Source: Microvirga arsenatis
GTDB taxonomy: Bacteria > Pseudomonadota > Alphaproteobacteria > Rhizobiales > Beijerinckiaceae
DNA length: 64,000 nucleotides
Reading direction: 5' to 3'
NCBI RefSeq assembly: GCF_009910705.1
Contig: NZ_JAAAXJ010000017.1
Location: forward strand, 1 to 64,000
In this document: positions 48,574 through 59,299 of the stretch, one piece after another
How positions within the stretch are numbered: position 1 is the first letter of the stretch
Layout: each line of letters starts with the position of its first letter
Translations under genes and position numbers: made by a program
Notes under the pieces: model-generated
The model's database searches: none
What the model was told of the DNA's origin: nothing
The model's input: the letters and a program-made list of their open reading frames with translations, nothing else

Positions 48574-48647
48574 AATAGAAACCAAGCATGAGACTTCCTC
48601 GAACAAGTCTCCCGGAGATGATTGTTCTATGCTCACTGGGGTCTAAT

Positions 48648-49112
48648 ATGGACGCGACGGATACCAAGATCCTGATGCTACTGCAGGAAAATGCCGCTAT
48701 CTCGATCGCCGAGCTCGCCCAGAGGGTAAATCTTTCCCAGACCCCATGCTGGAAACGGGTTCAGCGCCTGGAGGCAACCGGTGTCATTCAAAAGCGCGTT
48801 GCTCTTGTTGACCCCGACAAGATTGGCTTAGGGCTAACGGTTTTTACCTCCATCGAAATCTCCGATCACTCAGGGCAGGGTTTGCAGCATTTTGCCAACA
48901 TAGTTTTGGCCATGCCAGAGGTGATGGAGTTCTACCGAATGGCAGGAGATGTAGACTATATGCTGCGCGTTGTCGTGCCTGACATGCCTGCCTATGACGC
49001 CTTCTACAAGCGCCTCATCGATGCAATCCCGCTCAAGAACGTGACTTCACGCTTCGCCATGCAACGGGTCAAATTCACAACAGCTTATTCTCTAACCGCT
49101 TCTGGACGGTAA
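48648..49112 (+). CDS. Lrp/AsnC-family regulator
   Basis: The ATG at 48648 (MDATDTKILMLLQENAAISI) gives 154 residues, the normal length. The N-terminal HTH (AELAQRVNLSQTPCWKRVQR, LEATGVIQKRVALVDP) is followed by an RAM ligand-binding domain (VFTSIEISDHSGQGLQHFAN, VMEFYRMAGDVDYMLRVVVP, FYKRLIDAIPLKNVTSRFAM). Lrp-type proteins form dimers and octamers and respond to amino acids. It is divergent from the KPN_01854-type transporter operon and probably controls it and itself through the two GTTCT-N6-AGAAC sites. Confidence 0.92.
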   Translation: MDATDTKILMLLQENAAISIAELAQRVNLSQTPCWKRVQRLEATGVIQKRVALVDPDKIGLGLTVFTSIEISDHSGQGLQHFANIVLAMPEVMEFYRMAGDVDYMLRVVVPDMPAYDAFYKRLIDAIPLKNVTSRFAMQRVKFTTAYSLTASGR

Positions 49113-49119
49113 CTGAGGA

Positions 49120-49600
49120 TCAAGCCGCCTGCAGACCACGGATTGTCGCCTGTATTCTCACGGCATCGACACTCTCGCGCACGAATACCGAAATCCGGTC
49201 TTGAAGCACAGGATTATTGATGCATCCGCCTGCATAGGAGCGTTCGGACACGAACACACCGGTCGGCAATGTTTGTGCATTGAAGAACCCGAAGAGGGGG
49301 CGAAGCTGGTGATCAATCACGAGTGCGCGCCGGTCGGACCACCCATTGCGAGGAGCGCCACAGACACACCTGCAAGCGATTTGCAATCGATGAGATCGAC
49401 GAAATGCTTAAAGAGGCCTGTGTAGGAACCTTTATGGACGGGCGTTCCGATGAGGAGGAGGTCTGCCTGCTCCACGGCCCGCAGTGCTTCCTCAAGCACG
49501 ACGACGCTTACTCGCGGTTTCTCACCATCAAATTCGGCTGCCTCGGCCTTCTTCGGCGACGTCTCCACACCGCACCTCAATACCTTCCAAGCTGCGGCCC
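49120..49600 (-). pseudogene. FMN reductase (MsuE-like) pseudogene
   Basis: The minus strand reads [40 protein letters not shown] and [16 protein letters not shown], then changes frame near 49345 to [20 protein letters not shown] and QTLPTGVFVSERSYAGG to the stop at 49120. It parallels the intact reductase at 40078 (DALIVGTPVYKGAYTGLFKH, then HALMVEHALRPLFGFFAALT and VPTAVYASEADF). The N-terminal phosphate loop cannot be read. A frameshift and the degraded start make it inactive. The copy suggests that the cluster once had a reductase at each end. Confidence 0.78.
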
Positions 49601-49871
49601 ATATCCACCTTTGCCCGGGCACGAGCTTGACGATGCGCCACCAAACAGCTCGAACTCGGCTCCAGAGCCGGAGCAATCAGGCAACCACACCGATCCCCCA
49701 ACTCTGAAAAGCTCGGAGCAGACCACCAACGCTCTATCTGGCTGACGAAATTTAATACCAGCTACCAGAGCGGTCGTTTAGCCTGTGGATCTGAGCGTAG
49801 GTCATTATACTACCATTTGGGAACACTGCGGCGAAAGCAAATCCAAATTCAAAGCGCTTCCTCAATACCTA

Positions 49872-49900
49872 TTGACCTGAAACCTATAAACCCTCACTAT
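49872..49900 (+). promoter_or_regulatory. Promoter of the second ABC-amidohydrolase operon
   Basis: TTGACC (49872-49877), a 17-bp spacer and CACTAT (49895-49900) precede the gene at 49949 by about 48 bp. The surrounding 100 bp are AT-rich, unlike the coding sequence. Confidence 0.5.
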
Positions 49901-49948
49901 GACATAACTAATAATACTAATACATAATTATAGAGCAAGAGGGTGACC

Positions 49949-51472
49949 ATGAGGATCAGAGAAGCGCTACTGTCGGGCTTGGCGATACTCGCATCAGGCC
50001 CAGTTCTGGCTCAATCAGGTGGAGGGGTCGTCAATGTAGCGACGATCGGCGAGCCACCGACTCTCGACCCTATGGTATCCACGGCCGATTTGGTTGGTAT
50101 TGTAACCCAGCACTTCTTCGAGACGCTGTTCACCTTCGACAAGGATTGGAAGGTCACGCCACTTCTGGCAGCGTCGCTTCCCGAGGTCACCGAGAGCGGT
50201 AAGGTCTATACAATCAAGCTGCGGAACGGCATCAAGTTTCACGATGGTTCCGATATGACGTCCGAAGACGTGGTCGCCTCGCTCAAGCGCTGGATGGAAC
50301 AGGGCTCGCGCGGCAAGCAGGTCGCCGGCAATGTCGACAAGCTCGAGGCCGTCGATCCGTCGACTGTACGCATCACTCTCAAGGCGCCCTACGCTCCTCT
50401 CCTGGCGCTCCTGGCCTTTAACAATTCCGCGGCGGTAATCATGCCGTCGGAGAAGATGGACGTGCCGATGAAGGATCCGGTCGGCACGGGTCCCTACAAG
50501 CTAAAAGAGCGCAAGCCAGACCAGTACATCCAGCTCGTCCGTAACGATGCCTACAAACCGCTCGACGGTGCCGCGAACGGCTATGGCGGCGCGCGTAAGC
50601 CGGTCCTCGACGAGATCCGGTTCGTGCCAGTGCCCGATCCGAACACCCGCGTCGAGGGCGCGATCTCCGGACAGTTTGATTACGTAGATTCCATTCCGGT
50701 CGAATCCTATGACCGGATCAAGAATCTCCAGACCTCGAAGCCTGTTATCCTCAAGCCGTTCGGCTGGCCCGTCTTCGTGATGAACACGAAGCAGGGCGTG
50801 ATGGCCAACACCGACGCCCGCATGGCCGTGCGCCTGTCTCTCAGCATGGAGGACATGCTGGCCGCTGCCTTCGGCAACCCCGAGTTCTACTCCCTCGACG
50901 GAGCCATGTATCCCAAGGGCTATGTGTGGAACACGGATGCTGGTGTCGAAGGTCGGTACAACGTCGCCGATCCGGACAAGGCAAAGGCGCTCCTCAAGAA
51001 GGCCAATTACAACGGCGCACCGCTGCGCATACTCACCAGCCGCCAATACGAGTTCCACTACAAGATGGCCCAGGTGGCAGCCGAGTACCTGAAGCAGGCC
51101 GGCTTTGCGGTTGATCTGCAGGTGGTCGATTGGGCAACCCTGACCCAGCGGCGCGGCGATCCGGCCCTGTGGGACATCTACATCACGCACAGCCCGTTCC
51201 TGCCGGAGCCGGCCCTCATCGGCCAGCTCTCCGAGAGCTCGCCCGGCTGGTGGTCGACGCCCGCACGCAAGAAGGTGGTCGATGCCTTCAACATGGAGAG
51301 CGATCCGGCGAAGCGCCCTGCCCTCTGGGCCGAAGTTCAGAAGGTCATCTACGACGAAACGCCCAGCATCAAGATCGGCAACTTCAATGCTCTGTCGGCC
51401 CAGTCTCCGAAGCTGGAAGGCGTCGTGCCAGCGCCCTGGCCTTACTTCTGGAACGTGTCTTTGAAGAAGTAG
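49949..51472 (+). CDS. ABC substrate-binding protein, SBP family 5
   Basis: The ATG at 49949 has GAGGG 6 bases upstream; a GTG at 49943 is possible. A signal peptide (REALLSGLAILASGPVLAQS) leads to a family-5 solute-binding protein of 507 residues with VVNVATIGEPPTLDPMVSTA, YTIKLRNGIKFHDGSDMTSE, DVVASLKRWMEQGS and VPMKDPVGTGPYKLKE. This Dpp/Opp-type protein captures a peptide-like or amino-compound ligand. It heads the operon SBP-DppB-DppC-amidohydrolase-DppD-DppF-RidA, so the ligand is probably the amidohydrolase substrate. A stable hairpin separates it from the permease. Confidence 0.93.
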   Translation: MRIREALLSGLAILASGPVLAQSGGGVVNVATIGEPPTLDPMVSTADLVGIVTQHFFETLFTFDKDWKVTPLLAASLPEVTESGKVYTIKLRNGIKFHDGSDMTSEDVVASLKRWMEQGSRGKQVAGNVDKLEAVDPSTVRITLKAPYAPLLALLAFNNSAAVIMPSEKMDVPMKDPVGTGPYKLKERKPDQYIQLVRNDAYKPLDGAANGYGGARKPVLDEIRFVPVPDPNTRVEGAISGQFDYVDSIPVESYDRIKNLQTSKPVILKPFGWPVFVMNTKQGVMANTDARMAVRLSLSMEDMLAAAFGNPEFYSLDGAMYPKGYVWNTDAGVEGRYNVADPDKAKALLKKANYNGAPLRILTSRQYEFHYKMAQVAAEYLKQAGFAVDLQVVDWATLTQRRGDPALWDIYITHSPFLPEPALIGQLSESSPGWWSTPARKKVVDAFNMESDPAKRPALWAEVQKVIYDETPSIKIGNFNALSAQSPKLEGVVPAPWPYFWNVSLKK

Positions 51473-51486
51473 ATGCACGGTAAGCT

Positions 51487-51512
51487 GGGGAGCGCTTCTC
51501 TCCGCGCTCCCC
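51487..51512 (+). terminator. GC-rich hairpin between substrate-binding and permease genes
   Basis: Perfect 8-bp arms GGGGAGCG (51487-51494) and CGCTCCCC (51505-51512) enclose a 10-base loop. No T-run follows, so it is more likely a 3' stabiliser/attenuator giving more binding protein than permease. A nearly identical arrangement occurs at 62903-62928. Confidence 0.6.
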
Positions 51513-51539
51513 AAACATTCATTTGATGCAGATCGATCC

Positions 51540-52481
51540 ATGAGCCGCTACATCCTCCAACGCTTGCTCGGCATGCTGGCCGTGATGTTCGTGGTCGTCA
51601 CGATCGTATTCATCATTGTGCGTATTGCCCCCGGCGACCCGGCCGCCGTCATGCTCGGCCCCGACGCAACGGCCCAGGACGTGGCGGCCCTGCGCGCCCG
51701 GCTCGGTCTCGACCAGCCGCTCATCGTCCAATACGGCATCTTCTTCGGGCAGCTGCTGCAGGGCGATCTCGGTGAGTCGATCTTTCTCAATCGTCCCGTC
51801 CTCTCGGCCCTGGCAGATCGCGCCGAGCCGACTTTCTTCCTCACGCTGTTCTCCATCATTATCGCTGGGCTGATCGCCATTCCTGTCGGCATCCTGTCGG
51901 CCTACTGGCGCGGCTCGCTGTTCGATCAGGCTTCCACGACGCTGGCCATGCTCGCGGCCTCCATTCCGAGCTTCTGGCTCGGGCTGCTGCTGATCCAGTT
52001 CTTCGCCGTGCGCCTAGGCCTGTTCCCGGTCTCCGGTTATGGCGGCCCCGGCGCCGGGCTCGGCACGCGCCTGTCTCATCTCGTGCTTCCCGCCCTGTCG
52101 CTGGGCATCGTGTCATCGGCCCTGATCCTGCGCTTCACGCGCGCCAGCATGCTCGACGTCCTGAACGACGATTACGTGCGCACCGCCCGCTCCAAGGGCA
52201 TGGGCGAGTTCCAGGTCGTCATGAAGCACGCCTTCAAGAATGCACTCATTCCGGTTCTAACGGTGATCGGCCTCACGGCGGCGCTTCTCGTATCGGGAGC
52301 CGTCGTGACCGAAACCGTGTTCGGCCTTCCCGGCGTTGGAAATCTCGTCGTTTCGGCTGTGCTGCGGCGCGATTACCCGGTCATTCAGGGGGCCCTGCTG
52401 ATCGTCGCTGCGCTCTACGTTCTCATCAATTTCCTGATCGACATGCTCTACCTGCTCGTCGACCCGCGGGTGCGCTACTGA
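51540..52481 (+). CDS. ABC importer permease, DppB-type
   Basis: The 313-residue protein starts MSRYILQRLLGMLAVMFVVV and has RIAPGDPAAVMLGPDATAQD, LDQPLIVQYGIFFGQLLQGD, the EAA-loop region RTARSKGMGEFQVVMKHAFK with NALIPV, and the C-terminal LINFLIDMLYLLVDPRVRY. These are DppB hallmarks. The stop and the next ATG share one base (TGATG at 52479-52483), so translation is coupled. It forms the inner-membrane channel with the next protein. Confidence 0.94.
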   Translation: MSRYILQRLLGMLAVMFVVVTIVFIIVRIAPGDPAAVMLGPDATAQDVAALRARLGLDQPLIVQYGIFFGQLLQGDLGESIFLNRPVLSALADRAEPTFFLTLFSIIIAGLIAIPVGILSAYWRGSLFDQASTTLAMLAASIPSFWLGLLLIQFFAVRLGLFPVSGYGGPGAGLGTRLSHLVLPALSLGIVSSALILRFTRASMLDVLNDDYVRTARSKGMGEFQVVMKHAFKNALIPVLTVIGLTAALLVSGAVVTETVFGLPGVGNLVVSAVLRRDYPVIQGALLIVAALYVLINFLIDMLYLLVDPRVRY

Positions 52482-53344
52482 TGGCCGCCGTCAGCGCCCC
52501 CACCGTCTCGGAAGCGAGCTTCGTCTCGCGGCTTGTCACCCGCAAGACCGTCATGGTCGGGCTTCTCATCCTCGTGGTCGTCGCGGCATTGGCGATCCTG
52601 GCGCCGTTGATCGCGCCGTACTCGCCGAGCCGCCTCTCCGTGGTCAACCGGCTCAAGCCGCCCAGCGGCAGCTACTGGTTCGGCACGGACGAGTTCGGCC
52701 GCGACGTGTTCAGTCGGACGATCTATGCCGGCCGGCTGTCGCTCCTCGTCGGCGCATCGGTCGTGGCATTCGCAGCTATTTTCGGTGTCACGCTCGGCCT
52801 TGTGGCCGGCTTCTTCCGCCGCCTCGACACGCCGATCGCCCGCATCATCGACGCCATGATGGCGTTTCCGGACATCCTGCTGGCGATCGCACTCGTCGCC
52901 GCCCTCGGCCCGTCCCTCGTCACCGTCATCGTGGCGCTCGGGATCATCTACACGCCGCGCTTGGCTCGAATCGTGCGGGCCTCCACGCTGGTCATCCGCG
53001 AGCTGCCCTATGTCGAGGCGGCACGGGCGCTGGGGGTGCCGACCTGGCGCATCATGTCCCGGCATGTGCTGCGCAACCTTGTGTCGCCCATTCTCGTGCA
53101 AGGCACCTTCATCTTCGCCTATGCCATGCTGGCCGAGGCCGGCCTGTCCTTCCTGGGCCTCGGCGTGAGTCCAGAGGTGCCGACTTGGGGCACCATGATC
53201 GCGGCCGGACGGCAATATATCGGTCAGGCAGACTGGATGACGCTGTTTCCCGGGATCGCGATCATCCTTTCCGTTCTTTCACTCCAGATGGTCGGCGACG
53301 GATTCCGCGATCTTCTCGATCCGCGTTTGAGAAAGGATCTTTGA
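52481..53344 (+). CDS. ABC importer permease, DppC-type
   Basis: The 287-residue protein has a cytoplasmic N-terminus, the first helix (VGLLILVVVAALAILAPLIA), YWFGTDEFGRDVFSRTIYAG with the FGTD-x-x-GRD signature, and the EAA loop VEAARALGVPTWRIMSRHVL with RN. Six helices are visible. It pairs with the DppB-type permease and the ATPases at 54569 and 55579. The amidohydrolase gene begins 5 bp after the stop. Confidence 0.94.
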   Translation: MAAVSAPTVSEASFVSRLVTRKTVMVGLLILVVVAALAILAPLIAPYSPSRLSVVNRLKPPSGSYWFGTDEFGRDVFSRTIYAGRLSLLVGASVVAFAAIFGVTLGLVAGFFRRLDTPIARIIDAMMAFPDILLAIALVAALGPSLVTVIVALGIIYTPRLARIVRASTLVIRELPYVEAARALGVPTWRIMSRHVLRNLVSPILVQGTFIFAYAMLAEAGLSFLGLGVSPEVPTWGTMIAAGRQYIGQADWMTLFPGIAIILSVLSLQMVGDGFRDLLDPRLRKDL

Positions 53345-53348
53345 TCTC

Positions 53349-54568
53349 ATGACGTTCCAAGAGGACTCCTCGCCCCTTCTGATTTCGGGCGTGAAGCCGG
53401 TTGGCTTCGGCAGAGGCGTGCCGCAGGAGGCGACCGACATCCTGATCGGCGGCGGCGGAAAGATCGTTGGGGTAGGCAATTCCCTGCAGATGCCAGAAGG
53501 CGCCCGCCGCATCGATGCCAAAGGCGCCTACATGTCGCCCGGCTGGGTCGATCTGCATGCCCATGTCTGGCATGGTGGCACCGACATTTCCATCAAGCCG
53601 CAGGTCTGCGGGATCGAGCGCGGCGTAACGACCATCGTAGATGCGGGCTCTGCGGGCGAAGCCAATTTCCACGGCTTTCGCGAATACATCATCGAGCCGG
53701 CCAAAGAGCGCATCAAGGCCTTCCTCAATATCGGATCCATCGGTCTCGTCGCCTGCAACCGCGTGAGTGAACTGATCGACATGCGATCCATCGATATCGA
53801 CCGCACTATCGCGTGCGTCGAGGCCAACCGCGACATCATCATCGGCATCAAGGTGCGCGCGAGCGGCGTCATCGTCGGCGCCTGGGGCATCACGCCCGTG
53901 AAGATCGCCAAGAAAGTCGCCAAGATTCTCAAGCTGCCGCTGATGGTACATGTGGGCGAGCCGCCGCCGGTGTTCGACGAGGTTCTCGAAGTGCTGGGGC
54001 CCGGCGACGTGGTGACCCATTGCTTCAACGGCAAGGCCGCGGCGAACATCATGGAGGACGAGGACCTGTTCCAGCTGGCGCAGCGCTGCGCCAACGACGG
54101 CATCCGTCTCGATGTCGGCCATGGGGGCGCATCGTTCTCGTTCAAGGTGGCGGAACTCGCGGTTCAGCGCGGCCTCCTGCCCTTCTCAATCTCGACAGAC
54201 CTGCACGCGCGCTCCCTCGATAATCCCGTCTGGGACATGGGCACGACCATGTCGAAGCTTCTGTCGGTCGGCATGCCGTTCGAGGCCGTCATCGACGCCT
54301 CGACTCGCGCCCCGATGGAGGTGATCGGCCTTCCGACAGAGAACCTTCTCTCCCCCGGCACACGGGCCGAGTTCACATTGTTCGAGGTCAACGACAGCAA
54401 TCTGCATATCGTCGATTCCATGGGCTACAACGCGCATCTGCCGCGGCTGATCGAACCCGTCTGGACGATCCTCGGACAGGAAGCCGTCAAGGCGAGCCGC
54501 TACGTCCCGCCGCGGAAATCCGCTCTGGAAAGCTCGGCCTGTCCGCATTGCGGGTGGATCAACGCCCG

Positions 54569-54572
<4 letters not shown>
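53349..54572 (+). CDS. Amidohydrolase/deacetylase-family metallohydrolase
   Basis: The 407-residue protein is an amidohydrolase-superfamily enzyme. The metal ligands are visible: WVDLHAHVW (His-x-His, about residues 67-75), the bridging carboxylated Lys candidate IIIGIKVRAS (about 174), LMVHVGEPP and VTHCFNG (His ligands), and FSISTDLHA with the catalytic Asp. It matches the family named amidohydrolase/deacetylase (EF_0837/AHA_3915 type), which travels with SelA/DgaE-like PLP enzymes as seen 3.4 kb downstream. A CPHCGW motif near the C-terminus may bind an extra Zn. It likely hydrolyses an N-acyl or cyclic amide compound imported by this transporter. Confidence 0.9.
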
Positions 54573-55578
<1,006 letters not shown>

Positions 55579-55582
<4 letters not shown>

Positions 55583-56562
55583 GCAGTGAAACCCTCCTGA
55601 GCGTCCAGGGCCTAACCAAGCAGTTCCAGACCCGTAGCGGCACGGTAAAAGCGGTCGATGGCGTCAGCTTCGACGTGAAACGCGGCACGATCGTCGGCCT
55701 CGTCGGCGAGTCCGGATCGGGCAAGACGACGGCCGGCCGGTGCACGCTCCGTCTCGTCGAACCCAACGACGGGAAGATCGTCTTTGACGGTGTCGATCTG
55801 CGCATGCTGTCCGAACGGGAAATGCGAACCTACCGCAGCAGGCTCCAGATCATCTTCCAGGACCCGTATTCAAGTCTCAATCCCCGCCTCCGGATCGACC
55901 AGATCATCGGCGAAGCGATCGATATTCACCGGCCTGTCAGGGGCAGCGCCCGGCAGGACCGGATCGCCGAACTCCTCCAGCGCGTGGGTCTCAGCCCCGA
56001 TGCAGCGCGCCGCTACCCGCACGAGTTCTCCGGCGGACAGCGTCAGCGCATCGGGATTGCGCGTGCTTTGGCCGTCGAGCCCGACTTCATCGTGGCCGAC
56101 GAGCCTGTCTCGGCGCTCGATGTCTCGGTGCAGGCACAGGTTCTCAACCTGATCCAGGATCTGCAGCAGGATTTCGGCTTGACGATGCTCTTCATCGCGC
56201 ACGACCTGTCGGTAGTGGAGTATATCTGCGACGAAGTCGTCGTGATGTATCTCGGACGCGTCATGGAGCGCGGCCCTAGCCGCGAGATCTACGCAATGCC
56301 GCGCCATCCCTACACGCAGGCACTCCTCTCCGCGGCGCCGCTGCCGGACCCGAAGGCGAGCCGTCAGCGCATCGTCCTGAAGGGCGATATTCCGAGCCCC
56401 CTCAATCCACCGTCCGGTTGCGTGTTCCGGACACGCTGCCGATTTGCCGTTGGGGCCTGTACCGAGATCGTCCCGCCCCTGAAGGACGTCGGCAAGAACC
56501 ACTCCGTCGCCTGCATCCGTCACGGCGATTCTGAAGTGATTTCTCAAGGACTGACATTGTGA
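55579..56562 (+). CDS. ABC importer ATPase, DppF-type
   Basis: The ATG at 55579 overlaps the previous stop by 4 bp. The 327-residue protein has VGESGSGKTTAGRCTLRLVE (Walker A), IIFQDPYSSLNPRLRIDQII, FSGGQRQRIGIARALAVEP (signature) and VADEPVSALDVSVQAQVL (Walker B). The C-terminal PPSGCVFRTRCRFAVGAC has the DppF Cys cluster. Its stop overlaps the RidA GTG by 4 bp, so the six downstream genes are one translational chain. Confidence 0.95.
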
Positions 56563-57047
56563 ATGAAGTTCAATATCTGACTGCGTCAAACCCTTACGAG
56601 CGCCTGAAGGAGCTGGGCATTGCGCTGCCCAGGCCTCCGAACCCGATTGCCAATTTCGTCACACATGTTCAGGAAGGCAGCCTTCTGTTCCTGTCCGGTC
56701 AAGGACCGCAGGAAGCCAGCGGCTATCTCCATACCGGCAAGGTCGGCCTCGACGTCGATGCGGATGAGGCTTACGAGCATGCCAAGTTGACCGGCATCAA
56801 CCTTCTCGCTGTCATGCAGGATGCGCTCGGTGACCTGTCGCGCGTCAAACGGGTCGTGAAGATCCTCGGCATGGTGAATGCGGCGCCCGATTTCGGCGAG
56901 CACCCCCGGGTGATCAACGGCTGCTCCGATCTCATGATGGCCGTCTTCGGAGAGGCTGGCCGTCACGCCCGCTCGGCCGTGGGCTTCGGGTCCCTGCCCA
57001 ACAACATCACGGTCGAGGTCGAAGCCATTATTGCCATTGAGGAATGA
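56559..57047 (+). CDS. RidA-family (YjgF/TdcF-like) protein
   Basis: The GTG at 56559 overlaps the ATPase stop. The 162-residue protein has the chorismate-mutase-like RidA fold with LFLSGQGPQEASGYLHTG, VGLDVDADEAYEHAKLTGIN, ALGDLSRVKRVVKILGMVNA and VGFGSLPNNITVEVEAIIAI. The usual RidA imine-hydrolysing Arg (in the conserved R-x-x-x-x-x-x-LP) is replaced: ARSAVGFGSLPNN keeps an Arg five residues earlier. RidA proteins hydrolyse enamine/imine intermediates of PLP enzymes, which fits the SelA/DgaE-like enzyme at 58002. It ends 20 bp before the convergent IclR gene. Confidence 0.88.
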   Translation: MNEVQYLTASNPYERLKELGIALPRPPNPIANFVTHVQEGSLLFLSGQGPQEASGYLHTGKVGLDVDADEAYEHAKLTGINLLAVMQDALGDLSRVKRVVKILGMVNAAPDFGEHPRVINGCSDLMMAVFGEAGRHARSAVGFGSLPNNITVEVEAIIAIEE

Positions 57048-57067
57048 GGCGTTCCTGCATGCCTGGA

Positions 57068-57874
57068 TTAACGCCAGCCCAACGTCACCTCGATCCGCTC
57101 GGCCGCCTTCCGGACCGCAGTGGTATAGCGGTCGCGGTCCTGCACGACCCGATGCTCCGGCAGCACGATGGAAATTGTCGCGATGCATTCGCCCGAAGGC
57201 TGGCAGATCGGCGAGGCGATGCAGGCCACAGAAAAGTCCGACTCGTTGATCTGGATCGACAGGCGATCCCTGAGCGCAGCCGCGGAGGCCTCGGACAGCG
57301 CCTCCGGGTTCGTGTTGGCACGCCCCGTCGGCGACACCTTCGAGGCATGGCGGAAGATTTCCAGTCGCTCCTTGTCGGGAAGATGACCGAGAAGAAGGCG
57401 TCCGGACGCCGTCCAGTTCAGCGGCACGCGCGAGCCGACCTTGGACGTAACACGGAAATGCCCGGGTCCGTCGGCCATAGCCATCACCACCATGTGGTCC
57501 CCGTCCCGACCGCAGATCTGGACGGTTTCCTCCACCTCTCGGCACAGGTCTTGCATCTCGTGCGTGGCGACGTTCAGGAAATCGAGGGATTCGGCATAAG
57601 CCAATCCGTAGTGGTACAGGCGTGGCCCGAGCCAGACCGTGCCGTCGCTGCGCCGCTGCAAAAGCCGCTTCTCCACGAGGTCCTCAATGATCACGTAGAC
57701 CGTCGAGAGAGGCGCTCCGATCGCCTTGGCCACCGCATAGGCGCCTGCGGGTTTCATTTCCGCCTGCAGGAAATCCAGGATCTGCAAGGCACGATCGATG
57801 CCGCTGACGCGGGCGCCGCGGCTGCGCTTCTCGGAAACGGGCGCCTCGGCACCTTCGGAAAACTTGGTATCCAC
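57068..57874 (-). CDS. IclR-family regulator
   Basis: A GTG at 57874 has GGGAGAA 7 bases upstream. The 268-residue protein has the IclR winged HTH (GIDRALQILDFLQAEMKPAG, AYAVAKAIGAPLSTVYVIIE, KRLLQRRSDGTVWLGPRLY) and the effector domain (VQICGRDGDHMVVMAMADG, LNWTASGRLLLGHLPDKERL, ESDFSVACIASPICQPSGEC). It is convergent with the ridA operon and divergent from the PLP enzyme, and is likely to control one or both by binding the half-sites at 57941-57970. Confidence 0.93.
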   Translation of the reverse strand: MDTKFSEGAEAPVSEKRSRGARVSGIDRALQILDFLQAEMKPAGAYAVAKAIGAPLSTVYVIIEDLVEKRLLQRRSDGTVWLGPRLYHYGLAYAESLDFLNVATHEMQDLCREVEETVQICGRDGDHMVVMAMADGPGHFRVTSKVGSRVPLNWTASGRLLLGHLPDKERLEIFRHASKVSPTGRANTNPEALSEASAAALRDRLSIQINESDFSVACIASPICQPSGECIATISIVLPEHRVVQDRDRYTTAVRKAAERIEVTLGWR

Positions 57875-57940
57875 TGGATCTTCTCCCGGATCTTCAGAAA
57901 TTGCGGTCCACCGTCACGACTGGCAGCATCCCGTCAGGCA

Positions 57941-57970
57941 ATTCCCTAGTAATGGAATATAAGCCATTCC
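57941..57970 (+). promoter_or_regulatory. Candidate IclR operator between iclR and the PLP-enzyme gene
   Basis: Three alternating half-sites occur: ATTCC (57941-57945), GGAAT (57954-57958) and ATTCC (57966-57970), with gaps of 8 and 7 bp. A further dyad AATGG/CCATT overlaps (57951-57955, 57964-57968). The position between the divergent starts at 57874 and 58002 is right for joint control. Confidence 0.55.
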
Positions 57971-58001
57971 GGCAATATAAAACATAGAGACAAACAGCCC
58001 C

Positions 58002-59201
58002 ATGACCCAGAGAGACATTCGCCCCGACCTCGGCCTTCGCTCCATTATCAACGTGTCGGGCACCATGACCTCGCTCGGAGCGTCCATAGTTGTGCCTGAA
58101 GCTATCGCAGCCGTCTCGGCGATCCTTCCGCAGTTCGTCGAGATCGGCGACCTGCAGAAGAAGGCCAGCCGCGTGATTGCACGCCTGTGCGGCACCGAGG
58201 CGGGCTTCGTCACGGCCTCCTGCTCGGCCGGGATCACGCTGGCGGTTGCGGGAGCCATGACCGGTTGCGACCTTGCCGCGGTTGAGCGGCTGCCAGATAC
58301 GGATGGCCTCAAGAACGAGGTGCTGCTCATGACCGGGCACATGGTCAGCTATGGTGCACCTGTCGAACAGGGTATCCGTCTTGCGGGCGCGAAGGTTGTT
58401 CCGGTCGGTCAGGCCACCTCGGCTTACGGATATCAGCTCGACGGCGCCATCAACGAGCGCACGGCCGCCGCGGTTTACGTCGTCTCGCACCATACGGTGC
58501 AATACGGCCTGATCCCGCTTAAGGAATTCGTCGAAATCTGCCATGCGCGGGGCGTGCCGGTGATCGTCGATGCCGCATCGGAATACGACCTACGGGGATT
58601 CCTCGCAAACGGCGCCGACATCGCGCTCTACTCTTCGCACAAGTTTCTCGGCGGCCTGACCGGCGGTATCGTGGCCGGCCGAACCGAACTCGTGCGCGCC
58701 ACCTACATGCAGAACATGGGCATCGGCCGCGGCATGAAGGTCGGCAAGGAGGGCATTCTCGGCACCATCGCGGCACTTGAGGCCTGGGAGAAGCGCGACC
58801 ATGCGGTCATCCGCGAGCGAGAGACACGGTACCTGGAGCTCTGGGAACAGACCCTGTCCGGTCGTCCTGGCGTGACGCCGATCCGCGAGGCCGACCCGAC
58901 CAACAATCCGCTTGATCGCCTGAAGGTCGCCATCGAGCCCAAGGGAGCCCACATCACAGCCTGGGATCTTGCCGATGCTCTCGCGTCCGGGCGCACGCCG
59001 ATCATCGTCCGCGACCACGAGGTCGAGCACGGCTACTTCTATCTCGACCCGTGCAATCTCCATCCCGGTCAGGAAACGATCGTGGTCGAACGACTCGTCG
59101 AGGAACTGGAGAAGGCCCGTCAGTCCAACGAGATCATTGCAACACCCCTTGAGGCGCGCCGCAACCGGTTGGCGCAGGCGATGATGCGCTGGCCCGACTG
59201 A
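58002..59201 (+). CDS. SelA/DgaE-like PLP-dependent enzyme
   Basis: The 399-residue protein is an aminotransferase class V-fold enzyme of the SelA-related group that includes D-glucosaminate-6-phosphate ammonia-lyase DgaE. Visible are [18 protein letters not shown] near the start, [17 protein letters not shown] (phosphate cup), [20 protein letters not shown] (Asp to the pyridine nitrogen, about residue 191) and [17 protein letters not shown] (Schiff-base Lys, about residue 214). It probably catalyses deamination or elimination of an amino-acid-like substrate, and RidA may clear the enamine product. It diverges from IclR and shares that intergenic operator. It ends close to the convergent third ABC operon. 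Confidence 0.88.
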   Translation: MTQRDIRPDLGLRSIINVSGTMTSLGASIVVPEAIAAVSAILPQFVEIGDLQKKASRVIARLCGTEAGFVTASCSAGITLAVAGAMTGCDLAAVERLPDTDGLKNEVLLMTGHMVSYGAPVEQGIRLAGAKVVPVGQATSAYGYQLDGAINERTAAAVYVVSHHTVQYGLIPLKEFVEICHARGVPVIVDAASEYDLRGFLANGADIALYSSHKFLGGLTGGIVAGRTELVRATYMQNMGIGRGMKVGKEGILGTIAALEAWEKRDHAVIRERETRYLELWEQTLSGRPGVTPIREADPTNNPLDRLKVAIEPKGAHITAWDLADALASGRTPIIVRDHEVEHGYFYLDPCNLHPGQETIVVERLVEELEKARQSNEIIATPLEARRNRLAQAMMRWPD

Positions 59202-59222
59202 GCGGGAGAGCGGAAATAAGGC

Positions 59223-59259
59223 GGCAGCCGGTAACCGGAGACCCCATGAACCGGCTGCC
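59223..59259. terminator. Bidirectional hairpin between convergent genes
   Basis: Perfect 9-bp arms GGCAGCCGG (59223-59231) and CCGGCTGCC (59251-59259) with a 19-base loop lie between the PLP-enzyme stop and the convergent ATPase stop. No T-run is present on either side, so termination would be weak or Rho-assisted. Confidence 0.5.
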
Positions 59260-59299
59260 CCCATGGAGTCCAACCTCCGGCCGACGTCGTCCTTCAGGA

